Positions 34,036 to 44,362 are shown, counted from the first letter of the stretch. The stretch is 52,750 nt of DNA from Lachnospiraceae bacterium (GCA_029099805.1 JAQXOR010000175.1:1-52750); one strand, 5' to 3'. Numbers and translations are program-made. Notes: generated by a model not told the origin, from the sequence alone.

Positions 34036-35400
34036 TTATTTGCTCCTCTGCCGCGGTATCGTAATCATAAAAGAGCTTCCCTTCGTATACTGCGAACGAA
34101 TGGTTATCTTTCCTGCATGTCCGTCAATTATCAGACGTGCTATGGAAAGTCCCAGTCCATGCCCGTCTATATTTTTCCCTCGCACCGTATCTGCACGGTA
34201 GAACCGGGCAAAAATGTGCTCCAGCTCCTCTTTCTTCATTCCGATTCCACTGTCCTCAACCACAACCTCACAGGCGCCGGAACGATTCCTACAATAGACA
34301 CAAATCCGGTCGCCATCATTTGTATACTTTACTGCATTATCCAGAAACACTCGGAGCGCCTGCTTTATCAGCTGCCGGTCGCCATACACGCTCACAGACT
34401 CGCAGACCGGACAGCTCATCTCCCTATGCCCGGACAAATAATCAAATTCCTTCTCCAATTCGCTAACCACCTCTGCCATATCAAACCGCTCCTTGGCAAA
34501 CGGGAGTTTTTTCCGCTCATGTCTGGATAAAAACAATAACTTCTCAACCAGCTCCTGCATCGATTTTGCTTCTTCTTCAATCGCCTTCACTGATTCCGCC
34601 AGCACCTCTCTATCCTCAGAACCCCACCGCCGTAGCATTGAAGAATACCCTTGCAAAACTGTAATCGGCGTCTGTAGTTCATGTGACGCCTCTGAAACAA
34701 ACTGCTTCTGTGACTCGTAGGTCTCCTCCATACGATCTAACATCCGGTTAATCACCGCTGCAAGTACCTTCAATTCATTCTCGGTTCCTTCCTCGTTCAG
34801 CCGCCGCCCATGAATATTCTGCAGGGTAAGACGATTGACCTGCTCCGCCATAGTACGGATTGGCAGCAACTCTGTCTGAATCAGAACAAAGCACACAAAT
34901 ACTGCAATCACTGTTATCCCGAGATACCAGAATGCAAAGCTTCTCCACTCCCGAAACAACTGATTCCATTCTCCGGTACATTCAAATAAAAACTCTACAC
35001 TGCATTCCGCTCCGGAAAAGACAAGAGGAGCCTTATGCCTTATATAAACCTGTAACGTGCCCTTTGGTCTGCAAAACATCCACTTTCCCCAAAAAAGACG
35101 TCCGGGTTCCTCCCCTATCCGGTATACCTCTTCCTTATTCTCTGAAGAAATCACACAAAGCGATGCACATTTCTCTGCGAGCTCCTCCTCGCTCATTCTT
35201 CCGGTTTCGATTGCATATGCGAAATCCTCTGCCATTACCCGGTATGTACCTGCGATACTTTTCATACGAATAAGCAAAAAAAGAAATAGCAGAAAAAGCC
35301 CCGTGACAAGGAACAAAATCGCAAAATTCATTGCAATTCGATATGTCAACGAGGCATGCCTCTTTACTTGTAACGTTGTTTCTTTTTTCTTAGCCTTCAT
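34036..35400 (-). CDS. Sensor histidine kinase
   Basis: Membrane histidine kinase of 454 residues. One membrane helix (about 22-46), an extracellular sensor segment of about 105 residues, and a second helix (about 155-176) precede HAMP. The HisKA phospho-acceptor is His240 in VSEASHELQTPITVLQG. ATP-binding boxes are seen in FLDNAVKYTNDGD (N), VVEDSGIGMKKEELEHIFAR (G1/F) and GHGLGLSIARLI (G2). The ATG at 35400 overlaps the end of the response regulator by 11 bases, so the pair is coupled. The sensor has three cysteines and no recognised ligand fold. The location after the pilus/CBM genes suggests it controls them. Confidence 0.95.
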   Translation of the reverse strand: MKAKKKETTLQVKRHASLTYRIAMNFAILFLVTGLFLLFLFLLIRMKSIAGTYRVMAEDFAYAIETGRMSEEELAEKCASLCVISSENKEEVYRIGEEPGRLFWGKWMFCRPKGTLQVYIRHKAPLVFSGAECSVEFLFECTGEWNQLFREWRSFAFWYLGITVIAVFVCFVLIQTELLPIRTMAEQVNRLTLQNIHGRRLNEEGTENELKVLAAVINRMLDRMEETYESQKQFVSEASHELQTPITVLQGYSSMLRRWGSEDREVLAESVKAIEEEAKSMQELVEKLLFLSRHERKKLPFAKERFDMAEVVSELEKEFDYLSGHREMSCPVCESVSVYGDRQLIKQALRVFLDNAVKYTNDGDRICVYCRNRSGACEVVVEDSGIGMKKEELEHIFARFYRADTVRGKNIDGHGLGLSIARLIIDGHAGKITIRSQYTKGSSFMITIPRQRSK

Positions 35401-36073
35401 CCCGAACCATATACCCCACTCCCCGTACGGTTTCAATCAAATGCAGTCCAAGCGGTTCTTCCACCTTCTGACGAAGGTAACGGATATACACATCCACCAC
35501 ATTGGTATCACCTGCATAATCATAATCCCACACCTCAGAAAGCACTTCCTCTCTCGGAATCGCACGGTTTTTATTCTTTAACAAAAAGGCAAGCAAATCA
35601 AATTCCTTCTTCGTAAGCAAAAGTGGCTCGCCCTGATAGCTTACCTGCCTTGCGGCCAAGTCGATCGTCAGCCCCTCGTACTGAAGACAGTTTTTCTTTA
35701 CTCCGCTTTTCTCACCGCTCGCTTTTAACGCAACACGTATACGCGCTAACAGCTCTTCGATGGCAAACGGCTTTGTCATATAGTCATTCGCCCCCATATC
35801 AAGACCGGCGACTTTGTCGGTAACATCTCCCTTTGCCGTCAACATAATAATCGGCACCGCGGACTCCTGCCGGATTCTGCGACACACCTCCATACCGGAA
35901 AGCTCCGGCAGCATAATATCCAGAAGAACCAGGTCTATTCCCGGCTCCAGAGCCTTTGCAAGCCCGGTTCTTCCGTCAGATGCAGTGTCGACGTCATATC
36001 CCTCATGTCGAAGCTCTAACTCCACAAAACGCGCTATTTTACTGTCGTCCTCAACAATTAAGACCTTTGCCAT
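35390..36073 (-). CDS. OmpR/PhoB-family response regulator
   Basis: Two-component regulator of 227 residues. The receiver domain has acidic Asp9/Asp10, phospho-acceptor Asp52 (VLLDIMLPELSG) and Lys101 (YMTKPF). The C-terminal winged helix (about 130-227) contains LTKKEFDLLAFLLKNKNRAI, SEVWDYDYAGDTNVVDVYIR and VRGVGYMV. It starts only 15 bases after the second CBM lipoprotein gene and overlaps its kinase, so it is probably read from the same long transcript. Targets are unknown. Confidence 0.97.
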   Translation of the reverse strand: MAKVLIVEDDSKIARFVELELRHEGYDVDTASDGRTGLAKALEPGIDLVLLDIMLPELSGMEVCRRIRQESAVPIIMLTAKGDVTDKVAGLDMGANDYMTKPFAIEELLARIRVALKASGEKSGVKKNCLQYEGLTIDLAARQVSYQGEPLLLTKKEFDLLAFLLKNKNRAIPREEVLSEVWDYDYAGDTNVVDVYIRYLRQKVEEPLGLHLIETVRGVGYMVRDEG

Positions 36074-36088
36074 GATATCTTCTCCCTG

Positions 36089-38266
36089 TTACTTAACGTC
36101 AATTACGACATCATCTAAATAGAATTCCGCCGTAGCATTTGGCGATTCAAAATAAAAGTAAATCTTTTTCAGTCCCTGCGGAATCACATAGCTACCGGAA
36201 TACTCTGTCCATTTCCCGTCCGGCTGGCTGTTCGCGGAAACAATATTGACATACGTCGTGGTTACCCCGTCGTTCTGCTCTGCTGACAAAATAACATTCA
36301 GCTCCGTATCATACTCATGATACATCCAGAAAGAAAACTCCAGTTCCCTTCCTGCGATATCATACTTAGAAAAATCTGCGGTAACACCATGCCAATTCTG
36401 ACTACGTCCGGAAACAAGCAAACACTTCTCGCTCTCATGACCACCATATACAATTGTCGGCTTTCCGTTTCCCTTCGCCATAAAAAAGGCATTATTATCC
36501 TCAAAATCAAGCGTCAACTTTTTAAACTGTGTCTTTTTTTGGCTATCCTTTGCAGCCTCCGCATATGCCTGATTCGCCGGAACGTTGCTGTTCGGATCAT
36601 ATGCAATCAATATCTCATCCAGATAGTAATCCGCATCGGCAGAGGTAGGAATCTCAAAATTAATCTGCGGGACCGCTACATTCGCATAAATCGGAATCAT
36701 ACCCTCTACAAAGGTCCACTTTCCGCTCGGAAGCGTTGCGATTGCCACACGCTCCGGCCAAACTGCCGTACCATCCGGCTTATTCACCTGAAGTGTTGCA
36801 GAAAAATCAAGCGTTTTTCCGGAATCCTGATAGACCCAGAAGGACACATATACTTGCTTTCCAATAACGGCGTCGGACATATTCACCTTATCAAAATGCA
36901 ACCCCACACCGCTCCAGGTTGCTCCACGGTCAGTAACCTTGTAACAGGACCCGGAATACCCGTTCGGATCAAGCTGTACCGTAGCATTATCAATCAACAG
37001 AAACTTTGACAATTCGTTATCGTCATCGGCTGTCATGGAATATACCGTTTCAAATCCGGATATATCAAGACGATCTACCTTTTCCCCAACAGAACCGGTT
37101 GACGGATCTATCTCGAGCGTAGACGGATCCTTTGCAGTAATCAGCACATTATCAATGTGTATATCCTCGGTTCCGTCCGTCTCAAAATACAAAATCGCCT
37201 TTTCCGTATCCGTCTTTATCTTATACTTCCCGTCAGACTTTGCCCATTCTCCCGGAGCAAGCGGTTTTGTGGATACAATCTGTGTATACGTTGCCTTAGA
37301 CTCATCCTTAGCGCCAAAGGCAAGCTCCTGTATTGTACACTTAATTGTCGAGGTCTGATTGCCGCCATGGGACGCAGAGAAAGATACCCAAACCGTTTCT
37401 CCGGCAAGACCATATTCCGATAAATCAATGGAAGGACCGTTCCAGTTCTGACTACGGTTCGTTGTAACCAGGCAATTCGCACTACCTTCCGCACCACCCG
37501 GCTCAATGAAAATCTTTTCACCACCACCTCGACCGGTAAATCCTACCTTTCCGTTTTCAAAATCGAAATAAATGCCTTCAAAGGAGTTCGAAAAATAATC
37601 CTTGTTGGCTGCAATAACACTTGTCGGATCAAAGCTGATTCGGACGTCATCGAAATAAAAACTCTCCTTGCTTGAAGACATCTCCATACGGATTCTCGGT
37701 TCTGTTACGTTCGCATAAACCGGCAGATATCCCTCGACCAGCGTCCACGTATTGCTTGGGACACTGTGCTTTGTAATTGTTGCACCGATATCTGTCGTTC
37801 CATCCGGCTTTTTTACCTGTAGAGCACAGGAAAAAACCTCCTTCTTTCCGGTCTCATGGTACACCCAGGTCGAAAAGAACAGCTTTTTTCCTGCAACATC
37901 CGCTGCATTCCCCTTTTTATCAGCAACTGCCAGAGAAATGCCATTCCATGTCTCTCCTCTTCCGGACATACAGAATGAATAAGAACCGGCATAAGCAAGA
38001 GGCTTAACCCCGAGACTTCCCTCGCCCTCCAGTCGAAATAGTGTGGTTTGGTTAAAATCTTCTCCGTCCAGTTCAATCACCTTTGTATAGGCAGCATCCG
38101 GCGCAGTAGTCGGAGTTGGCTTCTCCTCCTCCTGCGGCAGTGGTGTATTTGTTGGTGCAAGTGTCGGCAGAACATAGATATTCTCCTTTCCGCCGCCACA
38201 TCCGGTCATCAACAACACAACAATTACAAACAAAATCGTTACAAACACATTCTTACTCTTATTCAT
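36089..38266 (-). CDS. Lipoprotein with four CBM22/CBM4_9-like modules (paralogue 2)
   Basis: Lipoprotein of 725 residues with the layout of the protein at 29702-31870: lipobox LLMTGC (Cys23), Thr/Pro linker, four beta-sandwich modules, no enzyme domain. All four modules keep the aromatic motif: SGRGETWNGISLAV, TNRSQNWNGPSIDLS, TDRGATWSGVGLHF and SGRSQNWHGVTADFS. The last modules of the two proteins share runs such as IVYGGHES and AEQNDG, showing gene duplication. It lies 36 bases after the DUF5057-like gene and 15 before the response regulator. Thus one paralogue travels with the pilus/two-component block while the other has its own terminator. Xylan or beta-glucan binding is expected from the family; the actual ligand is not known. 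Confidence 0.85.
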   Translation of the reverse strand: MNKSKNVFVTILFVIVVLLMTGCGGGKENIYVLPTLAPTNTPLPQEEEKPTPTTAPDAAYTKVIELDGEDFNQTTLFRLEGEGSLGVKPLAYAGSYSFCMSGRGETWNGISLAVADKKGNAADVAGKKLFFSTWVYHETGKKEVFSCALQVKKPDGTTDIGATITKHSVPSNTWTLVEGYLPVYANVTEPRIRMEMSSSKESFYFDDVRISFDPTSVIAANKDYFSNSFEGIYFDFENGKVGFTGRGGGEKIFIEPGGAEGSANCLVTTNRSQNWNGPSIDLSEYGLAGETVWVSFSASHGGNQTSTIKCTIQELAFGAKDESKATYTQIVSTKPLAPGEWAKSDGKYKIKTDTEKAILYFETDGTEDIHIDNVLITAKDPSTLEIDPSTGSVGEKVDRLDISGFETVYSMTADDDNELSKFLLIDNATVQLDPNGYSGSCYKVTDRGATWSGVGLHFDKVNMSDAVIGKQVYVSFWVYQDSGKTLDFSATLQVNKPDGTAVWPERVAIATLPSGKWTFVEGMIPIYANVAVPQINFEIPTSADADYYLDEILIAYDPNSNVPANQAYAEAAKDSQKKTQFKKLTLDFEDNNAFFMAKGNGKPTIVYGGHESEKCLLVSGRSQNWHGVTADFSKYDIAGRELEFSFWMYHEYDTELNVILSAEQNDGVTTTYVNIVSANSQPDGKWTEYSGSYVIPQGLKKIYFYFESPNATAEFYLDDVVIDVK

Positions 38267-38302
38267 CGTAAGTTCTCCTCAAATCCTACCATATCGTTCT
38301 TT

Positions 38303-41300
38303 CTAGTCCAAATCAAACAAACCACGCGGGGTAATAATAATCTTTGTATCGCCCTCTGTCGTATACTCTTCAGAACCAATGGTATATTTTGCAATAACCT
38401 TAATATTCAGATTTGTCGTTGTAACAGCCTTCTTAGCCCCTACGGTTTCCTTCTTTATCGGTACATCGACATAATAGATTTCACTGGAAGAAGACTTAAA
38501 CTTTTTTGAATTATCCTTCAGACTCATATGGGTCGTACTCGTATCTGTACCCATATCGTCCGTGCGATAAATTGCAAGTGGCTTAACTTCCAGCTCAGTA
38601 CCGAAGGAATCTATGGAACACTTCAGCGTATACTCTCTCTTACCACCACCGGATGTCTTATCATCAAGATAGAAATACACTCTCTTTGAAGTCCCCGTCG
38701 GAGTATCGGAAACCACATATTCTGTACCATTCCATTCCTGTAACGTATACTTTTCATAGATACCCTGTGCAGTACCGCCAAGTAACTTTTCTCCATCCTT
38801 GGAATCAACATCCACGCACAGATAATATTCACCGGAAGTAGCATTCTTTGTCGCATCCGGGTTCACTGCAACTACCTTTACCGGTGTTGCAGTAGCACGA
38901 TACGCTGCAACAAAGGTATTGATAAAAAGCTTTATCTCGGTATCAGTCATATTGCCGTCATGACCCATTCCGGAATAGGTAATGTTTCCAAAGTTGTAAA
39001 TATAATAGTTATTACGCCCATCATTTGCAGTTGATGAATAATAGCTATGAAGCTTATTCTGGTAATCCGTTTTACCTTTCACCTCATCAATATTATTCAC
39101 CTCTGTTCCGTCTGCAAGACAGAACCATACATTCATTTCCTTCTGCTCCATATCCAACTGATAATACTGGGTATGTGTCTTTGCTATTTCAAAGGAATCC
39201 GGAATCTCGTACGGGTACTGCGTAATTGCTCCGCTATTTTGCTTTGATACACGCTTTGCAAACTGGTTATGCGGCAGCGACATTGCATGACGATACAAGT
39301 GACCGTTTGTGAAGCCTTGTACCAACAGATGCGTGGTCGGCGAACCAACACTTGGCTTCATTATAAAGGTAACACTATATACGGTTGCGGAGCAGGCTTC
39401 GCTATTTGCCATGAAACAAACTTTGCTAACCTTATTACCGGTAAGTTCACTCGCATTCACTTCGTACTCCGTTACAGTCGTAGAAATCAGATTATATTTT
39501 GTATGTATGTCCTCGTTAGCCTCATTTTTCAACTTAATCGCAATGTCTTTCGTCGAAGCATTACTTGCAGTTGCATACTTAATTACAATCTTCTCGCAAT
39601 CATTCTTATTGACTGCTGTCGGAAGAGTATACTGTATTTCCTGATACTGATCGTTAAACGAAACATTTACAGCGTCACCACTCGGTGTTGCGGTATATCC
39701 GTAACCTTCCGACGTAAGAGCGGAAAACATATACTCAACTTCGTTCGAAGAAGTAGATGCAATCACCATATCAGTACTTACGGTAGAGCTTGGAAGGAAC
39801 GGATAATCCGCTCTGGTCTTACCGGTAAGTCCTCTGTAGGTACTAACGTCATAACGATCCATACCAAACCGGTCACGGAATCTCCATGTAATTTCCTTTG
39901 CCCAGCTCTTATCATCTGCGGAAGCACCATCATCACCTACCGTCGAGGATGCATCGTGCGTATATAATACCGCCTTCCCTGTTGCAATAAAGGCTTCGAT
40001 TGCATCAAGTAATGCATCATCACTGGCTGCGTTATAACAATCTCCGAAACCAAGAATCAACATATTATAGGTATTCAGATACTTTACATTCTCGGTTAAT
40101 TTCTGCAACACCTCTGCCTGTGTCATACGTGTAAAGTGAATGTCCAGACCATTAATATTACGTGTCCAATCCCAGAATTTCTTCTGAACACCCATTAAGC
40201 CACCCGCATTCCCCTCTGAGTCCTGCGGAAGTAACAAGACATTATCGCTATCCTTCACAATCTGAAGAATATTAAGCGTATCCTTTGTGGTTGCCTTGAT
40301 AGCAGATAAGCCCTGTAAGGAAGTGTATACCATACGATCCTCGACCTCTACACTCGGTGTATTCGCTACCAAATCAAGCTTCCAAGCCACTGCACCCACA
40401 CGGTCTGTCACTTCTCGTGACACATTATAGCTTTTGCCTGCCTCCAGAATCCCGTTTGTTATCTTGGTTCCGTTGCTATAAACAGTTAAGTTATCTAGTC
40501 TTTCATTCGTAGAAAAGGTACCATCACCATTTGCATCTACATAAAGTGCCAGTTCATAGGACGTACCCGTCGGAGCGTTCACCTTAAAGGTGAAGGAAAG
40601 TGTATTATTCGTAAGATAATGCTCTGACTTATTGTGATCGGAATGCTCGGTTACACCGGAATACTCCTTCGGCTTTGAGGTTACCTCCAGCTCCACACGA
40701 CGGCTCTTTGCAAGACCTTTTCGCAGCGCTTCCTCTGTTGCCATATAGGTATCCTTTTTTGACAGCGCATACTCATAAATCGGATTACTGATACCGGAAA
40801 ACTCTGCAGAACCGGCATACAGCTGATACATATAAGAGTTGTGGTCAATATTGGATGCAACGGAAGTAGCAGTTTCATTGGTAAAGAAGCCCGTACCAAA
40901 CAGAAGCGGCGCACCGGAAGCAACGTACTGCTGCAGCTTCGTCAATGCAAGCTTTGTCAAGTCATTACCGGAAAGTGTATAGGTAGTCACATCATGGCTG
41001 GAATCTGCCAGCCATCCGCGCAATGCAGATTTTCCGGAAATCGTAACGGTCGGACCGGTATGTGCATAGATAAAGTCCGTTCCGGAAAAGTCCATAGTCC
41101 AGTTCCCCGGTAAAACATTCACACCAATATAAATTAAGTCGTATTCACTGATAAGCTCCACATGCTTTCCGATAAATTCCGGGACAGACATGCGGTCTAC
41201 CGTTACCGTACCGGTTGTATTCGCATATTTGGCAATAAAAGCCCTCCAGAATGCATCATCCGTAGCAGTACCGGGAGCAGAAGCTGTTTTAAACTTCGTC

Positions 41301-43264
41301 GCCGGCTGAAGCTCCAATACCCTGTAACTGTAGTTATTCGGAACGCTCGGAGAATTAGTCAGACCGTTCAGAAGATAATACAGTATTTCTGCTGTTGTTA
41401 CCTGTGTCTTCGTCAGACCGACACTCTCAAAGAATTCGTATACGTCCTGACCGTACTGATCATTCTTAACCTGGCTTGGATTATTAAAATCAGTACCCAT
41501 AAATTTATCGCCGTCATAAATATGAATTCCGTTTCGTACCAGATTCTGTGCTCCGCTGGAGTTATAGTGGAAAATACTGACTCCGTCGGCACCGCTGTTC
41601 ATAATACCAAAGGTGTCCAGTACGGCAACATTACTTGCATCATCCATGGAGGTCTTGTGCGGAAGCAGTCCGCTCTTCCACGGATATAACGTCTGACTTG
41701 CCCAGTACTTCTGAGCTTCTTCTCCGATATAGTCTGTCAAAAGAGGCGTTGTCATCGTCAGGGTCTTAGTTCCCCCACCGTCCAGTGTAATAGTTTTCTC
41801 CACAGATGCTGTCGGGAAGCTCGCCGGATCGCCGAAAAAGCTCTGCAATACCGAAGCCGACATCTCATATAACAGCAGATACAGCTTATACATATTATCG
41901 TCAGAGCCGTCTACCTTCGAATTTACCAAAAAAGAGCCGGATGCATCCTTGCATTGTAATACGACATCCTTTTTCAGATTCTCGGCTTTCACAAAGTTTG
42001 TAAATGTCTTTGTGTCCCAGATAATCGGTACCGGATGTTCCGTATTCGATGCTCTCTTGTAAATTGCCAGTGCCGCCGGCCAGTCCAGAGGATTATTTTG
42101 GAAGCAATCCGTCGTCTCCTTATTTAAGTCACACTTTAATCCGGAGCCACCGTCTTCTTTAAATTTCTTGTACGTATTGATTGCAGCTCCCGTAGAGTCT
42201 GTAGAAGAAATACAGATTAAATCCGCACAGTCAATCAGTGCCTGATTCACCAGTACTCCGCCCTTCGTAATATTCAAATCTTCCGGTGTAACAGTGTAAA
42301 CAATACATTTATAATTTGCTATCCGCTCTTCAAGGGTTGGTTTTCCCGCTTCTTCCTTGTAATTTACACGCTTGCCGTCCTCCATCTCATATGCAAGACC
42401 GATACTTTCTTTTAAGAAAATATTATTGTGCTCAATCGTCTCCACATGAGGAACAGAGATATACTTTACATTTTCCAGACAGGTCCGGACATCGCTTCCT
42501 TCCACATGGTCGCCGGTGAGATACGGCAGACGTTCATCCCTTTTTTCGTGGGTTGCAAGCGTCTGACAATCCTCTACAGAAAGCGGCTCCCAAACGTAGT
42601 CGCCGTTCTTCTCCGGTACCTCTGCAAAGGTAGCCTTTATACGACGCATAAACGTGCCGTTTGTATCTTCTTCATAAGTCTTTGATCCATCTTCTTTGGT
42701 TACTTCTTTATATTTCGTACCCGTATAGCCATCCGGTGCCGGCTCATACACCTCTGTCGGGGCTCCCGTCATCTTATAATCACCGGTATTGTCCGACACA
42801 TACTTCATCGCTCCGTACTGTGTCAGCTCGGTTACTGTATACTTTCCCTCAACCTTATACTTTGTAAAGCCTTCCGGAGCATCCTTCTCCCAGAACGTAA
42901 CAGTAGGTCTGGTTACCGTAAACAATTTTCCTTCTGCCGGAAGAGAATCATACTCCCCGTTCCATTTTACCTTTTCCATATTAATCGGCTCGCAGCCGGC
43001 AATATGATACCCTATCGTGCCAAGCCCTTCATATGGTACGATTTCCAAAATAATCAACGGATTCTCTTCCGTTCCCTTGGCTGCTGAGGTATTAATGGCA
43101 GGCAGTGCTATCTTTCCGTCGGCATCCACAGAATATCTTGTGGTTGTACCGCCCCCTGCCTTCGCGTCACGGTCTCTGTTTACGCCGGCATATGCCGCAA
43201 TACCTGCTGCAAACGCAATCACGACAAACAGCAGACTGATGATAATACGCGTTTTCCTGGTCAT
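38303..43264 (-). CDS. Giant membrane-anchored exported protein, DUF5057-like
   Basis: Protein of 1653 residues. An N-terminal anchor (RIIISLLFVVIAFAAGIAAY) is followed by an all-extracellular body. The opening NPLIILEIVPYEGLGTIGYH (about 68-87) is the DUF5057-type signature as I recall it. Similar alpha/beta segments recur near residue 645 (YSYRVLELQPATKF, later YDLIYIGVNVLPGNW and YVASGAPLLFGTGFF). They recur again near 995 (TLNILQIVKDSDN, later YNMLILGFGD and FIATGKAVLYTHDASS). The protein therefore seems to hold three class-I-amidotransferase-like Rossmann units joined by beta regions. An EF-hand-like loop DANGDGTFSTNE lies near 925. No catalytic Cys-His pair is evident. It starts 20 bases after a minor pilin gene, and a CBM lipoprotein follows. 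A pilus-linked adhesin or scaffold is a reasonable guess, not a demonstrated role. Confidence 0.75.
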   Translation of the reverse strand: MTRKTRIIISLLFVVIAFAAGIAAYAGVNRDRDAKAGGGTTTRYSVDADGKIALPAINTSAAKGTEENPLIILEIVPYEGLGTIGYHIAGCEPINMEKVKWNGEYDSLPAEGKLFTVTRPTVTFWEKDAPEGFTKYKVEGKYTVTELTQYGAMKYVSDNTGDYKMTGAPTEVYEPAPDGYTGTKYKEVTKEDGSKTYEEDTNGTFMRRIKATFAEVPEKNGDYVWEPLSVEDCQTLATHEKRDERLPYLTGDHVEGSDVRTCLENVKYISVPHVETIEHNNIFLKESIGLAYEMEDGKRVNYKEEAGKPTLEERIANYKCIVYTVTPEDLNITKGGVLVNQALIDCADLICISSTDSTGAAINTYKKFKEDGGSGLKCDLNKETTDCFQNNPLDWPAALAIYKRASNTEHPVPIIWDTKTFTNFVKAENLKKDVVLQCKDASGSFLVNSKVDGSDDNMYKLYLLLYEMSASVLQSFFGDPASFPTASVEKTITLDGGGTKTLTMTTPLLTDYIGEEAQKYWASQTLYPWKSGLLPHKTSMDDASNVAVLDTFGIMNSGADGVSIFHYNSSGAQNLVRNGIHIYDGDKFMGTDFNNPSQVKNDQYGQDVYEFFESVGLTKTQVTTAEILYYLLNGLTNSPSVPNNYSYRVLELQPATKFKTASAPGTATDDAFWRAFIAKYANTTGTVTVDRMSVPEFIGKHVELISEYDLIYIGVNVLPGNWTMDFSGTDFIYAHTGPTVTISGKSALRGWLADSSHDVTTYTLSGNDLTKLALTKLQQYVASGAPLLFGTGFFTNETATSVASNIDHNSYMYQLYAGSAEFSGISNPIYEYALSKKDTYMATEEALRKGLAKSRRVELEVTSKPKEYSGVTEHSDHNKSEHYLTNNTLSFTFKVNAPTGTSYELALYVDANGDGTFSTNERLDNLTVYSNGTKITNGILEAGKSYNVSREVTDRVGAVAWKLDLVANTPSVEVEDRMVYTSLQGLSAIKATTKDTLNILQIVKDSDNVLLLPQDSEGNAGGLMGVQKKFWDWTRNINGLDIHFTRMTQAEVLQKLTENVKYLNTYNMLILGFGDCYNAASDDALLDAIEAFIATGKAVLYTHDASSTVGDDGASADDKSWAKEITWRFRDRFGMDRYDVSTYRGLTGKTRADYPFLPSSTVSTDMVIASTSSNEVEYMFSALTSEGYGYTATPSGDAVNVSFNDQYQEIQYTLPTAVNKNDCEKIVIKYATASNASTKDIAIKLKNEANEDIHTKYNLISTTVTEYEVNASELTGNKVSKVCFMANSEACSATVYSVTFIMKPSVGSPTTHLLVQGFTNGHLYRHAMSLPHNQFAKRVSKQNSGAITQYPYEIPDSFEIAKTHTQYYQLDMEQKEMNVWFCLADGTEVNNIDEVKGKTDYQNKLHSYYSSTANDGRNNYYIYNFGNITYSGMGHDGNMTDTEIKLFINTFVAAYRATATPVKVVAVNPDATKNATSGEYYLCVDVDSKDGEKLLGGTAQGIYEKYTLQEWNGTEYVVSDTPTGTSKRVYFYLDDKTSGGGKREYTLKCSIDSFGTELEVKPLAIYRTDDMGTDTSTTHMSLKDNSKKFKSSSSEIYYVDVPIKKETVGAKKAVTTTNLNIKVIAKYTIGSEEYTTEGDTKIIITPRGLFDLD

Positions 43265-43284
43265 ATCGTTTCCCTCCTCCGAAT

Positions 43285-43863
43285 CTAATTTTTCACTCTA
43301 TTTCGCAGAGTAATCAGGGACGAGCTGCTATAGCTCTTCTGATCCACCTGATACGTTACATCAATCATAGTTCCTACATAGCTGTTACCTAATGCATTCG
43401 CAAAGCTTTCTCCTCCGCTGGCAAGAGAAAATGAAGTTACGTACTGTGCCAGAAAGGTCTCGCCTTTTCCCTTCCCTGCAAGCTCCGCGAGCTCTTCTGC
43501 CATTGTACCTGCCGTTACTTCACCAAACCGCAGCTCACTGCCGATTAATGCCACCATGTAGGTCAATCCGTCCCGCTTCACTTCCACCGCGGATTTCACA
43601 TCCTTTCCTGCCGGATAATCCGAAGCCGGTACGGTTTGAAAATCCGTAGCCTCCTGAAACAGCTCCGTCAAAAAGAGCTCCGTCATCTGTGACTCCATCT
43701 GCAGCAGCGTCTCAGAATTCACACTGCGGTAATGATTTAACCCGGTTGTAAGAAACCCTACCACTGCCAACATAACTACCGAAGAAATCAGTACGGTCAC
43801 AATCAGCTCAATTAAGGAGTAGCCACGATTGGATCGCGTTCCGCTTTGTTCTTTTACAACCAT
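43285..43863 (-). CDS. Type IV minor prepilin (PilW/GspJ-like position)
   Basis: Prepilin of 192 residues. The leader ends at RSNRG and the mature protein begins YSLIELIVTVLISSVVMLAV, keeping Glu5. The C-terminal globular part is beta-rich and the protein is longer than the major pilins, as for minor pilins that prime assembly. The start follows GGAGGGGG. It is the last pilin gene before the giant protein, 13 bases after the preceding pilin gene. Confidence 0.85.
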   Translation of the reverse strand: MVVKEQSGTRSNRGYSLIELIVTVLISSVVMLAVVGFLTTGLNHYRSVNSETLLQMESQMTELFLTELFQEATDFQTVPASDYPAGKDVKSAVEVKRDGLTYMVALIGSELRFGEVTAGTMAEELAELAGKGKGETFLAQYVTSFSLASGGESFANALGNSYVGTMIDVTYQVDQKSYSSSSLITLRNRVKN

Positions 43864-43876
43864 TGCTCCCCCTCCT

Positions 43877-44362
43877 TTACTCCATATAGCACCGGCCGGT
43901 ACCGGTTACCATATAGACGGTTGATGTTTTCGCACCCGTAATCACAAATTTCGTATAGGTACTACTACTGAATGCGCCGTTAGATTTATTATAGGAGATT
44001 TCACACGGGTGGGACATATCTATTGTCAGAGAGCTTCCTCCGCCGGTGGCAACAATACTGATGCCGTTCCCGCCGATTTCCACCTTGTCTATCTCCTCAC
44101 TTCCCTTAATAATCTTGCCATAAAACTTATTTCCGTCTTTCATCACCTGAAGCTTAACAGTCTCCTTGGATGCCAGTGTTTCCGTCTTGGTCCGGTTCAG
44201 TAGGGATACAATGGTTTCTGCCGCACTGGAGGCATCCCTGCTGCGGATAAAGGAAAACCCGACCACCGCTCCTGCAGAAAGAATTCCCAAAATCAGCACA
44301 ACCACAACTATCTCTATCAGGGACATGCCGCTGTTATTCTGTTTTTTTCTGCTATTCTCCAT
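43877..44362 (-). CDS. Type IV minor prepilin (GspH/FimT-like)
   Basis: Prepilin of 161 residues: leader MENSRKKQNNSG, then MSLIEIVVVVLILGILSAGA with Glu5 present. The first mature residue is Met rather than Phe, which prepilin peptidases tolerate. The body (RTKTETLASKETVKLQVMKD and following strands) resembles GspH/FimT-type pseudopilins. It lies between the large Glu5-less pilin and the PilW-like one in the minor-pilin run. Confidence 0.85.
   Translation of the reverse strand: MENSRKKQNNSGMSLIEIVVVVLILGILSAGAVVGFSFIRSRDASSAAETIVSLLNRTKTETLASKETVKLQVMKDGNKFYGKIIKGSEEIDKVEIGGNGISIVATGGGSSLTIDMSHPCEISYNKSNGAFSSSTYTKFVITGAKTSTVYMVTGTGRCYME

Noticed and set aside
39269..39967. Plus-strand 232-codon frame inside the giant protein gene
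   Set aside because: Antisense shadow. The minus frame is continuous for 1653 codons with a good start and family signature.
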